This document shows, piece after piece, positions 1-6,528 of a stretch of DNA of 13,830 nt (position 1 is its first letter; each line of letters starts with the position of its first letter). A program made the translations under genes and the position numbers. Under the pieces are notes generated by a model that was given only the letters and a program-made list of their open reading frames with translations, was not told the DNA's origin and searched no databases. Origin of the DNA: Myxococcales bacterium (GTDB lineage: Bacteria > Myxococcota > Myxococcia > Myxococcales > Anaeromyxobacteraceae); NCBI GenBank assembly GCA_021779335.1, contig JAJYAW010000031.1:1-13830 (forward strand). The letters are read 5' to 3'.

Positions 1-1
1 C

Positions 2-109
2 GAGGTGCTCTGGGACGTGGAGCCGCCCGGCGTGGAGCCGCGCTACCGGCTGCGCCGCACGGCCCGCAACCAGGGCTGCTGGCTGGCCTACCTGGTGGCG
101 ACCCGCTGA
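2..109 (+). CDS. C-terminal end of an unrecognised protein (partial)
   Basis: An open frame enters from the left edge and ends at a TGA at 107-109, giving the last 35 residues of a protein. The fragment begins EVLWDVEPPGVEP and ends WLAYLVATR; it is Arg-rich and carries three tryptophans or tyrosines near the end. There is no recognisable motif and no start codon in view, so no family can be named. It is called because it is open from the window edge, has coding-like third-position G/C bias, and ends just before a gene-free gap. It converges on the yebC-family gene. Confidence 0.45.
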   Translation, partial: EVLWDVEPPGVEPRYRLRRTARNQGCWLAYLVATR

Positions 110-128
110 CGCCTCGGAGGACGCCGGG

Positions 129-157
129 GGCGCGGGCCGGGCCGCCGCGCCCGCGCC
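129..157. terminator. GC-rich hairpin between convergent genes
   Basis: A nine-base inverted repeat (GGCGCGGGC at 129-137, GCCCGCGCC at 149-157) with an 11-base loop sits in the 81-base gap between two convergent genes. It could end transcription from both sides, but neither side has a T tract. Short GC palindromes are also common by chance at this composition, so this is only a candidate. Confidence 0.3.
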
Positions 158-190
158 GATCCCCGGCGGCCGCGCCCGGGCCTCGCCGCC

Positions 191-913
191 TCAGGCCAGG
201 TTGTGGAAGACGCGCTGCACGTCGTCGTCCTGCTCCAGGGCGTCCACCAGCTCCAGGACCTCCTTGGCCTGCTCCTCGGGGAGGTGGACCGGGGTCTGGG
301 CCACGTACTCGGAGTCGGCCGAGCGGACCGGGAGCTTGCGCGCCTCGAGCGCCGCCTGGAGCGTGCCGAAGTCGGCGAAGGCGCAGCGGATGACCAGCTG
401 CTTCTCCCCCTTCTCGCCCGTCCCCTCGCCCATCTCCTCCAGCCCGTGATCGATGAGGTCGAGCTCCAGCGCGTCGGCGTCGACGCCCTCGGGATCCAGC
501 CGGAAGACCCCCATGTGCTGGAACTGGAACGCCACGCTGCCGGTGGTCCCCATGTTGCCGCCGTGGTTCTTGAAGCCGACCCGGACGTTGGCCACGGTGC
601 GCACCACGTTGTCGGTGGCCGTCTCGACCACCACCGCGACGCCGTGCGGCGCGTACCCCTCGTAGAGCACGACCTCGTAGCTCTGCTGGTCCTGGCCCGA
701 GGCGCGCTTGATGGCGCCCTCGATCTTCTCCTTGGGCATGTTGGCCGCGCGGGCGTTCTGCAGGGCGCGGCGCAGGGCCGGGTTCAGGTCCGGGCTGGGG
801 CCGCCGGCCTTCACCGCGATGACGATGTCCTTGCTGATGCGGGTGAAGACCTTCGCCATCTTGTTCCAGCGGGCGAACATCGTGGCCTTGCGCGTCTCGA
901 AGATGCGTCCCAT
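191..913 (-). CDS. YebC/PmpR/TACO1-family protein
   Basis: A 240-residue protein of the YebC/PmpR family (the usual family length). Members were first described as DNA-binding regulators; more recent work links the family to translation, including relief of ribosome stalling at proline-rich stretches. The ATG at 911-913 is chosen because the N-terminus then reads MGRIFETRK, the usual opening of one YebC subgroup, and a GAGGGAG ribosome-binding site lies just upstream. Longer versions add a non-conserved Arg/Pro-rich tail. Family signatures seen include PDLNPALRRAL, NMPKEKIEGAIKRA, YEGYAPHG and KNHGGNMGTTGSVAFQF. The N-terminus is of the MGR...RWNKMAKVFTRI subtype rather than the MAGHSKW subtype of E. 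coli YebC. It stands alone, without the ruvC neighbour often seen for yebC. The family call is very secure; the exact role is not. Confidence 0.95.
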   Translation of the reverse strand: MGRIFETRKATMFARWNKMAKVFTRISKDIVIAVKAGGPSPDLNPALRRALQNARAANMPKEKIEGAIKRASGQDQQSYEVVLYEGYAPHGVAVVVETATDNVVRTVANVRVGFKNHGGNMGTTGSVAFQFQHMGVFRLDPEGVDADALELDLIDHGLEEMGEGTGEKGEKQLVIRCAFADFGTLQAALEARKLPVRSADSEYVAQTPVHLPEEQAKEVLELVDALEQDDDVQRVFHNLA

Positions 914-965
914 GGGCTCCCTCTCGCGGCCGGGCAGGTCACCCCGGCGAGCGTGCCGACAGGGC

Positions 966-994
966 CGGATATCCCACCGGCAGGCCGGAGGCAA
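966..994 (-). promoter_or_regulatory. Candidate sigma-70-like promoter for the yebC-family gene
   Basis: Reading the - strand, TTGCCT (989-994) and TATCCG (966-971) are separated by exactly 17 bases. They match the -35 consensus at 4 of 6 positions and the -10 consensus at 3 of 6. Transcription would start about 45 bases upstream of the ATG at 913. The match is weak but the position is sensible in an otherwise GC-saturated stretch. Confidence 0.3.
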
Positions 995-1065
995 GGGAGG
1001 AGTGGGCACGGCGGCCGGCGCCGGCGCGACGACCCCATCCCGGCCGCCCCCGCGGCGCGGGCGGC

Positions 1066-1076
1066 TTGGTATGGAT
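1066..1076 (+). promoter_or_regulatory. Possible extended -10 element upstream of wzb
   Basis: The sequence TTGGTATGGAT is a local A/T-rich patch resembling an extended -10 (TG-N-TAT), about 70 bases before the GTG start of wzb. No convincing -35 hexamer is visible upstream. It is the most promoter-like spot on the + strand in the 233-base divergent region 914-1146, but remains speculative. Confidence 0.2.
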
Positions 1077-1092
1077 CGGCCCGTGGTCCGAC

Positions 1093-1116
1093 GCGGCCGC
1101 GGACGCGGACGCGGAC
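1093..1116 (+). repeat. Short tandem hexamer repeat (GCGGAC) in the wzb leader
   Basis: Three perfect copies of GCGGAC occupy 1099-1116, preceded by one variant copy (GCGGCC, 1093-1098). The repeat lies in the presumed 5' leader of wzb, 30 bases before its start. It may be slippage-prone; no function is evident. Confidence 0.6.
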
Positions 1117-1146
1117 GGGACCCACCACGGCGGAGGGGGCGGGCGC

Positions 1147-1599
1147 GTGTTCAGCACCATCCTGACGGTCTGCACGGGCAACATCTGCCGCAGCCCGATG
1201 GCGGCGGCGGCGCTCGCCGACCGGCTGCGGCGGCGCGGGCTGGCGGCCACGGTCGAGTCCGCGGGGATCGCCGCGCTCGTGGGGCATCCGGCCGACGCCC
1301 TGGCGGTGGAGCTCCTGGCGGAGCGGGGCCTCGACCTCTCCGGCCACCTGGCCCGGCAGCTCACGCCGGAGCTGATCCGGCCCTTCGAGCTCATCCTGGT
1401 CATGGAGCGGGACCAGCAGCGGGAGGTGGAGGCGATCCTCCCGAGCGCGAGGGGGCGGGTGCAGCGCCTCGGCTACCGGGGAGGCTTCGACGTCCCGGAC
1501 CCCTACCGACGGGGGCGGCCGGCCTTCGAGCGCGCCCTCGCGCTCATCGACCGCGGGCTCGACGACCTGGAGAGGTCCTTCTGGCCGGCGCGCCCCTGA
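1147..1599 (+). CDS. wzb: Low-molecular-weight protein-tyrosine phosphatase, Wzb type
   Basis: A 150-residue cytoplasmic phosphatase that removes phosphate from the tyrosine cluster of a Wzc-type autokinase and so controls capsule/exopolysaccharide assembly. The P-loop is at residues 9-16 (CTGNICRS) with catalytic Cys9 and Arg15. The general acid is Asp118 in the DPY motif (118-120). The stretch VESAGIAALVG closely resembles E. coli Wzb, which is about 147 residues long. The GTG at 1147 is chosen because it places the P-loop at the usual distance from the N-terminus and is preceded by GGAGGGGG at 1132-1139. An in-frame TTG at 1066 would add a non-conserved Ala/Asp/Gly tail. It lies 145 bases upstream of wza, and the likely substrate kinase is on the opposite strand at 2915-5221. 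Confidence is high. Confidence 0.95.
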   Translation: MFSTILTVCTGNICRSPMAAAALADRLRRRGLAATVESAGIAALVGHPADALAVELLAERGLDLSGHLARQLTPELIRPFELILVMERDQQREVEAILPSARGRVQRLGYRGGFDVPDPYRRGRPAFERALALIDRGLDDLERSFWPARP

Positions 1600-1642
1600 G
1601 CCGCCTCCTCGGCACGGCCACCGGCCACGCGATGAGCCCTTC

Positions 1643-1659
1643 AGGGCCTGCGCCCTTTC
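1643..1659 (+). terminator. Small hairpin after wzb, possible weak terminator
   Basis: AGGGC (1643-1647) and GCCCT (1652-1656) form a 5-bp stem with a 4-base loop followed by TT. A further GCCCT at 1636-1640 can pair with the same AGGGC, giving a mutually exclusive alternative with a tighter loop. It lies 44 bases after the wzb stop and before wza. Stem strength and T tract are both marginal. Confidence 0.25.
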
Positions 1660-1696
1660 AGTAGACCCCGAAAGCGCCCCGCCGCTTCCCCCGGGA

Positions 1697-1734
1697 TCCC
1701 CGAGAATCTGCCCGAGACCCGCTCGGCTCGGGGA
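1697..1734 (+). promoter_or_regulatory. Nested hairpin overlapping the wza ribosome-binding site
   Basis: Eight bases at 1697-1704 (TCCCCGAG) pair perfectly with 1727-1734 (CTCGGGGA). Inside it, 1712-1716 (CCGAG) pairs with 1722-1726 (CTCGG). The outer and inner stems abut on the 3' side and are separated by a 7-base bulge (1705-1711) on the 5' side. The 3' arm takes up the first bases of the purine-rich ribosome-binding site (1730-1740) ahead of the GTG at 1745. The pairing is seen directly; a role in controlling wza translation is inference. Confidence 0.4.
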
Positions 1735-1744
1735 GGGGGGCCAC

Positions 1745-2863
1745 GTGAAGAAGGCTTGCCTGGTGGTGGGGTTGGCGCTGCTGTCCGGCTGCTTCCTCGC
1801 CCCCGCGATGAAGATGGACGAGGCCTCCGCGGTGGACCGCGGGCGCGAGAAGACCCGGGACGAGGACTTCCGCATCCAGGACGTGACGCCCGCCCTCCTG
1901 GCCCGCCTGGCCGTGGAGGCGCTCCCCGCGCCGCGGCTCAACGATCCCCTCGCGGCGGAGGCGCCGTCGTACGAGTACCGGATCGCCCCCTTCGACGTCC
2001 TCCTCGTGACGGTCTGGGACCACCCCGAGCTGACCACGCCCACCGGGCAGTTCCGCTCGCCGGAGGAGAACGGCGTCCGCGTCGGCGGCGACGGGACCAT
2101 GTTCTACCCCCACGTCGGCGTGATCCAGGTGGCGGGGCGGACCGCCGCCGAGGTCCGCAAGCTCCTCGCCGAGCGGATCAACCGCGTCATCGCCAACCCC
2201 CAGCTCGACGTCCGGGTGGTGTCCTTCCGCGGCAAGCGGATGCAGGTGACCGGCGAGGTGGTCCAGCCGACGACCGTCCCCATCACCGACGTCCCGCTGC
2301 GGGTGCAGGACGCCCTGGCCATGGCCCGCGGCTTCACGCCGGAGGCCGACCCGGCCAGCGTCACGCTGTCGCGCGAGGGGCGCACCTACCGCCTCAACCT
2401 GCAGGCCCTCTACGAGCGGGGCGATCTCTCGCAGAACTGGCTCCTCAAGGACGGCGACGTGGTCAACGTGGGGGACCGCAGCCGCAACAAGGTCTTCGTC
2501 ATCGGCGAGGTGCGCGCGCCGCAGTCGCGCCTCATGGTGAAGGGCCGGATGACCCTGGCCGAGGCCCTCTACGAGACCGGGGGGATGGAGCCCAACGTGG
2601 CCGACGTCTCGAAGATCTTCGTCATCCGCGGCGACTACGCGGCCCCGAGCGTCTACCGCCTCGACGCCCGCTCACCCGACGCCGTGCTGCTGGCCACCCA
2701 GTTCCAGCTCAGCCCCCGGGACGTGGTGTTCGTCTCGACCTACGGCCTGGCCCAGTGGAACCGCGTCATCAGCCAGATCCTGCCGACGGTGCAGAGCCTG
2801 TGGATGCTCTACGACCTGACCTATCGGGCGTCCGTCTCGGCCCGGACCGGGACCCTCCAGTGA
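1745..2863 (+). CDS. wza: Outer-membrane polysaccharide export lipoprotein, Wza family
   Basis: A 372-residue lipoprotein expected to form the octameric outer-membrane channel through which capsule or exopolysaccharide leaves the cell. A lipoprotein signal peptide ends in the lipobox LSGC with the lipidated Cys at 16. The poly-export domain spans about 76-161 and includes the Wza signature VTVWDHPELTTP (88-99) and GDGTMFYP. Two SLBB/beta-grasp domains follow, starting near 163 and 248. The segment QWNRVISQILPTV (337-349) and the residues after it match the C-terminal helix that builds the outer-membrane alpha-barrel in E. coli Wza (379 residues). The GTG at 1745 follows a purine-rich GGGGAGGGGGG (1730-1740) and gives a perfect signal peptide. 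The next gene, wzc, is convergent with a 51-base gap, so these partners are not in one operon. Confidence is very high. Confidence 0.96.
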   Translation: MKKACLVVGLALLSGCFLAPAMKMDEASAVDRGREKTRDEDFRIQDVTPALLARLAVEALPAPRLNDPLAAEAPSYEYRIAPFDVLLVTVWDHPELTTPTGQFRSPEENGVRVGGDGTMFYPHVGVIQVAGRTAAEVRKLLAERINRVIANPQLDVRVVSFRGKRMQVTGEVVQPTTVPITDVPLRVQDALAMARGFTPEADPASVTLSREGRTYRLNLQALYERGDLSQNWLLKDGDVVNVGDRSRNKVFVIGEVRAPQSRLMVKGRMTLAEALYETGGMEPNVADVSKIFVIRGDYAAPSVYRLDARSPDAVLLATQFQLSPRDVVFVSTYGLAQWNRVISQILPTVQSLWMLYDLTYRASVSARTGTLQ

Positions 2864-2902
2864 CGCGGGCGCCGCCGGGCCGGGCCGGGGGCGCGCCGCG
2901 CG

Positions 2903-2914
2903 GGCGCCGGCGCC
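2903..2914. terminator. Perfect GC palindrome between convergent wza and wzc
   Basis: A 12-base perfect palindrome (GGCGCCGGCGCC) lies in the 51-base gap between the convergent ends of wza and wzc and abuts the wzc stop codon. It could act as a shared terminator, but there is no T tract on either side and such palindromes are common at this GC content. Confidence 0.25.
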
Positions 2915-5221
2915 TCAGGAGGGCCGCGGCTCGGCGTGCGAGGAGCGGTACTCGTACCGCTGGTACCTGCCGTACCGGCCGTACCGACCGCCGACCGAGA
3001 GGACGTCGTTCAGCACGGCGCCCTGCACCTTGACGCCGCTCTGCGCCAGCCGCTTCACCGCCAGCGCGATCTCGCGGACGGGGTGCGCCCCCGCCCGCAG
3101 CACGAGCAGGTTCACCCCCGCCAGGCGAGCCACCAGCGCGGCGTCGGTGACGGCCAGGATGGGCGGCGTGTCGGCCATCACGAAGGCGTAGCGCGCCGAG
3201 GCCCAGGCCAGCAGCTGCTCGAAGGCGTGGCTCCCCAGCAGCTCGGCGGGGTTCGGCGGGATGCGGCCGGTGGTCAGCAGGTCCAGGTGCGGGTTCGAGG
3301 TGGTGCGGACCGCCTGCTCGACCGTGACCGTGCCGCTGATCACGTCGGACACACCCGGCCTCCGCTCCACCCCGAAGGCGCGGTGCACCCCGCCGCGGCG
3401 GAGGTCGCAGTCGACGAGGAGCACCCGGCGGTCGGGCGACGCCAGCACCCAGGCCAGGTTGACGCACACGAAGGACTTGCCGACGCCGGGGCCGGGCCCG
3501 CCGATGGCGACGATGTTGTTGCGCGACTCGACGAGCGCGAACTGGAGGCTGGTGCGCAGGCTGCGCAGGTTCTCGACCGCGATGTCGCCCGGCTCCGCCG
3601 CCGCCAGCAGCGGCGGGGCCCGCCTGGCCCCGGCGCCTCCGGCCCGCGCCCCCTCCGCCTGCCGCTCGCTGTGCGGGATGGTGGCGTAGACGGGGAGCCC
3701 GGTCCCGGCCTCGATCTCCTCCGCGTCCTCCGCCCCCTGGGCCAGCGCCTTGCGGAGGAACACCCCGCCGACCCCCGCCCCGAGCCCCAGCGTGAGGGCC
3801 AGCACCAGCACCAGCGCCGGCTTCGGGCGCTCGGGCCGGCGGGGCACGGTGGGCCGGTCGAGGATGCGCACGTTCCCGACCGTCCCCGACTTCACCACCC
3901 GGAGCTCCTGCGCCTTGTTGAGGAGCAGGGTGTAGAGCTCCGACGCCGACTTCACGTCCCGCAGGAGCCGGGCCGAGTCGACCTCGGCCGCCGGGATCTC
4001 GCGCATCCTCGCGGCGATGTCCGCGCGCTCGGAGCGGACCTGCTGCGCCTTCTCGTTCAGCGAGGCCAGGGCCGGGTGGTTGCTCGTGAAGCGCTGCCGC
4101 AGCTCGGCCCGCTGCATCTCCAGCTCCTGCAGGGCCCGGTCGAGCTCGACGGAGCGGTTGAGCAGCGAGGTGGTCTCGCCGGTGAGGTCGACCACCCCCT
4201 TCTTGACCTGGAAGGCGTTGAGGGCCGACTGGGCCGCGTCGAGGTTCGCCTTGACGATGGGCAGCTGGGACTCGAGGAACTCGAGCGTCTTGGCGGCCTC
4301 GGCCGACTTGCGCTCCACGTTCTGCCGGACGTAGGCGCCGGAGACGGCGCCCAGGATGGCCGCGGTGCGGGCCGGATCGGCGCCGTCCAGGCTCATGACC
4401 AGGATGCCGGTCTTCTTCCCCTTCTCGCTGACCCGCAGCTCCCGCTGGAGCTCGTCGATGGCGTCGTCGCGCCGCTGCCGCTCCACGGTGAAGCGCGTCC
4501 CCGGGTTGGCGACCAGCTTCGCCACGAACACCTCGACGCGCCGGTCCCCGTCGGTGGCGGAGGCGGCCGTCCCCACCTCGCCCTCGACCCGGAGGCGCCC
4601 CGAGCCGTCCTCGAGGCGGAAGCGGCCGCCCCCGGCGGCGGTCAGGTCCAGGGGCTCGTCGAGCAGGTCCTCGCTGACGTCGAGGCGGCCGACCTGGAGG
4701 CGCTCCCCGCCCCAGGCGAAGCTGGAGAGCCCCAGGAACGGCGAGGCGGGCGCCCCGGCCCGGGCGCGCCGGGCCAGCAGGCGCCCGAGCACGGGGAAGC
4801 GGCGCGGCGCGGCGGAGAGGTCGAGCCCCAGCTCGTCCACCACGCCGCCGAGGAGGATGCGCGACTGGATGATCTCGATCTCGGTCTCGGCGGGCACCCG
4901 CTCGGCGAAGAGGGCGGACAGCTCCTCCAGCCCGGCCAGGCTCCGCGTCCGGTCCTCGATCTGGATGGTGACGGTCGACCGGTAGACGGGCGTCGCCAGG
5001 ATCAGGTAGGCCGCGGCGCTGGCCACCACCGCGGCCGCGATGGCGGCGATGGTCCAGCGCCCCTCGTACAGGACCCACAGCCGGCTCGCCAGCGTGGTGT
5101 CGTCTCCGGCGGGGGCCGGCGCGCGCAGCGCCACGACCTGGGGCGGCGCCGGGGGCGCGTCGGCGTCGCGCTCCACCTTCCAGCTCCCGCCCGGCTGGTG
5201 CTGAGGCTGCTCTGGGCTCAT
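2915..5221 (-). CDS. wzc: Wzc-type polysaccharide co-polymerase and BY-kinase
   Basis: A 768-residue inner-membrane protein that controls polymer chain length and export, contacts Wza across the periplasm, and autophosphorylates on tyrosine. The order is: a Pro-rich cytoplasmic tail, TM1 (about 56-77), a Wzz-type periplasmic region with long helices (about 300-440), a Pro-rich membrane re-entry, TM2 (about 468-488), then a cytoplasmic kinase. The kinase has Walker A GGPGPGVGKS (574-583, Lys582), Walker A' LLVDCD (601-606), and a Walker B-like VMADTPP (681-687). The tail carries five tyrosines (747, 750, 753, 756, 758). The ATG at 5219-5221 gives a typical N-terminus but has no clear ribosome-binding site. 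An in-frame GTG at 5279-5281 would add 20 residues. A good GGGAGGT lies further up, before an ATG (5298-5300) in a different frame, so the start is uncertain. The wecB operon is divergent. Confidence 0.94.
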   Translation of the reverse strand: MSPEQPQHQPGGSWKVERDADAPPAPPQVVALRAPAPAGDDTTLASRLWVLYEGRWTIAAIAAAVVASAAAYLILATPVYRSTVTIQIEDRTRSLAGLEELSALFAERVPAETEIEIIQSRILLGGVVDELGLDLSAAPRRFPVLGRLLARRARAGAPASPFLGLSSFAWGGERLQVGRLDVSEDLLDEPLDLTAAGGGRFRLEDGSGRLRVEGEVGTAASATDGDRRVEVFVAKLVANPGTRFTVERQRRDDAIDELQRELRVSEKGKKTGILVMSLDGADPARTAAILGAVSGAYVRQNVERKSAEAAKTLEFLESQLPIVKANLDAAQSALNAFQVKKGVVDLTGETTSLLNRSVELDRALQELEMQRAELRQRFTSNHPALASLNEKAQQVRSERADIAARMREIPAAEVDSARLLRDVKSASELYTLLLNKAQELRVVKSGTVGNVRILDRPTVPRRPERPKPALVLVLALTLGLGAGVGGVFLRKALAQGAEDAEEIEAGTGLPVYATIPHSERQAEGARAGGAGARRAPPLLAAAEPGDIAVENLRSLRTSLQFALVESRNNIVAIGGPGPGVGKSFVCVNLAWVLASPDRRVLLVDCDLRRGGVHRAFGVERRPGVSDVISGTVTVEQAVRTTSNPHLDLLTTGRIPPNPAELLGSHAFEQLLAWASARYAFVMADTPPILAVTDAALVARLAGVNLLVLRAGAHPVREIALAVKRLAQSGVKVQGAVLNDVLSVGGRYGRYGRYQRYEYRSSHAEPRPS
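2948..2983 (-). other. C-terminal tyrosine cluster of Wzc
   Basis: Codons for residues 747-758 encode a GRY-type run with tyrosines at 747, 750, 753, 756 and 758. In BY-kinases such a cluster is the autophosphorylation site and the target of the Wzb phosphatase. Here four tyrosines are spaced exactly three residues apart and separated by Gly, Gln and Arg, which also makes a GTACCG-like short DNA repeat. Confidence 0.8.
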
Positions 5222-5427
5222 GCGGAGAACATTGGCGCTCGCCACACCCGGCGGCAAGTGGCCTGGGCGCCGCACGCGCACCTTCCGAGGGCTCGGTCAT
5301 TCGAGCGCACCTCCCGTCGGGTCCGGCCGCACGGGGCATCCCGGAAGCGCCCTCGCAGGGGCGGCGTGCTCTACCGCCGCGGCCTCACCGCGGCGCGGCG
5401 CTGTACGCTCCGACCGGAGGGCGGCAC
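5222..5427. promoter_or_regulatory. Divergent control region between wzc and the wecB operon
   Basis: These 206 bases separate the presumed start of wzc (leftward) from wecB (rightward) and must hold promoters for both. On the - strand a strong GGGAGGT lies just before an ATG at 5298-5300 that is out of frame with wzc. On the + strand a GGAGG at 5416-5420 serves wecB, and TACGCT at 5404-5409 is the only -10-like hexamer near it, without a matching -35. An 8-bp inverted repeat at 5375-5395 is listed separately. No promoter can be assigned firmly. Confidence 0.5.
5375..5395. promoter_or_regulatory. 8-bp inverted repeat upstream of wecB
   Basis: CGCCGCGG (5375-5382) and CCGCGGCG (5388-5395) form a perfect 8-bp inverted repeat around CCTCA. 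It lies 33 bases before the wecB start in the divergent region. It could be an operator or an RNA hairpin in the leader; GC-rich chance is the alternative. Confidence 0.35.
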
Positions 5428-6528
5428 GTGAGGGGACGACCGAAGATCATCCACGTCGTGGGCGCGCGCCCCAACTTCATGAAGATCGCGCCGGTGATGC
5501 GGGCCATCGGCCGCGCCGGCTTCGCCGACCAGCGCCTGGTCCACACCGGGCAGCACTACGACGTGGCCATGTCCGACGTCTTCTTCGCCGACCTCGGCAT
5601 GCCGGCGCCGGACGTCCACCTCGGCGTGGGCTCGGGCTCCCACGCCGAGCAGACGGCCAGGGTCCTGGTGGGCTTCGAGAAGGTCTGCCTCGAGGAGCGG
5701 CCGGACCTGGTGGTCGTCGCCGGCGACGTGAACTCGACCCTGGCCTGCGCCCTGGACTGCGCCAAGCTCCGCGTGCCCTGCGCCCACGTGGAGGCCGGGC
5801 TCCGCTCCTTCGACCTGGACATGCCGGAGGAGGTCAACCGCATCGTCACCGACCGGCTCTGCGAGCTCCTCCTCACGCCGTCGCCGGACGGCGACGAGAA
5901 CCTGCGGCGGGAGGGCACCGACCCGGCGCGGATCTTCCGCGTCGGCAACGTCATGATCGACACGCTCCTGGAGCTGCTGCCGAAGGCGCGGGCCACCGGG
6001 GCCCTGTCCCGGCTCGGCGTCGAGCCCGGCGGCTACGCGGTCGTGACGCTGCACCGGCCCTCCAACGTCGACAACCCGGCGGTGCTGGGCGGGCTCCTCG
6101 ACGCGCTCTGCGCCATCCAGCGGCAGCTGCCGGTGGTCTTCCCCGTCCACCCGCGCACCCGGAGGCGGTTCGGGGAGTTCGGGCTCGGTGCGCAGAGCTC
6201 GACCCTCCGCCTCTGCGATCCGCTCGGCTACCTGGACTTCCTCGGCCTGACCTCCCAGGCCAGGCTCGTGCTCACCGACTCGGGCGGCCTCCAGGAGGAG
6301 ACCACCGCCCTCGGCATCCCCTGCCTCACGCTGCGCGAGAACACCGAGCGGCCCATCACCGTCGACGAGGGGACCAACGTCCTGGTGGGCGTCGACCCGG
6401 CTCGCATCCTGGTGGCGGCGCGCCGCGTGCTGTCCGGGAGCGGCAAGGTCGGGCGGGTCCCGGCCCTGTGGGACGGGAAGGCCAGCCAGCGGATCGCCGA
6501 GGTGCTCCGGGACTGGAGGCGGCCGTGA
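5428..6528 (+). CDS. wecB: UDP-N-acetylglucosamine 2-epimerase (non-hydrolysing)
   Basis: A 366-residue cytoplasmic enzyme interconverting UDP-GlcNAc and UDP-ManNAc, supplying a precursor for surface polysaccharide. Its length fits the WecB/MnaA family (about 370-380). Visible signatures are GARPNFMK (12-19, with the conserved Arg14 and Lys19), HTGQHYD (39-45), AGDVNS with Asp100, VEAGLRS with Glu122, PEEVNR (133-138), TLHRPSN with His209, and TDSGGLQEE (283-291). These correspond to the active-site residues known for E. coli WecB. The GTG at 5428 follows GGAGG at 5416-5420 with 7-base spacing. It is the first gene of a four-gene + strand operon and overlaps the next gene by four bases (GTGA). 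No UDP-ManNAc dehydrogenase (WecC) is in the window, so whether the polymer holds ManNAc or its uronic acid cannot be told. Confidence 0.95.
   Translation: MRGRPKIIHVVGARPNFMKIAPVMRAIGRAGFADQRLVHTGQHYDVAMSDVFFADLGMPAPDVHLGVGSGSHAEQTARVLVGFEKVCLEERPDLVVVAGDVNSTLACALDCAKLRVPCAHVEAGLRSFDLDMPEEVNRIVTDRLCELLLTPSPDGDENLRREGTDPARIFRVGNVMIDTLLELLPKARATGALSRLGVEPGGYAVVTLHRPSNVDNPAVLGGLLDALCAIQRQLPVVFPVHPRTRRRFGEFGLGAQSSTLRLCDPLGYLDFLGLTSQARLVLTDSGGLQEETTALGIPCLTLRENTERPITVDEGTNVLVGVDPARILVAARRVLSGSGKVGRVPALWDGKASQRIAEVLRDWRRP

Noticed and set aside
1066..1146. Upstream TTG start for wzb
   Set aside because: It would add 27 Ala/Asp/Gly-rich residues before the conserved N-terminus, and the GTG at 1147 has a good ribosome-binding site.
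203..1165. A 320-codon + strand frame opposite the yebC-family gene
   Set aside because: No motif and repetitive Leu/Arg/Gly/Val content, against a strongly conserved protein on the other strand.
811..2100. A 429-codon - strand frame crossing wzb, the intergenic gap and the start of wza
   Set aside because: Low-complexity translation that runs over three unrelated features. The + strand genes are well supported.
2936..5431. An 831-codon + strand frame opposite wzc, and a second - strand frame at 2769-5339
   Set aside because: Both are composition-driven shadows of wzc. Only the 2915-5221 frame has membrane segments, Walker motifs and the tyrosine tail.
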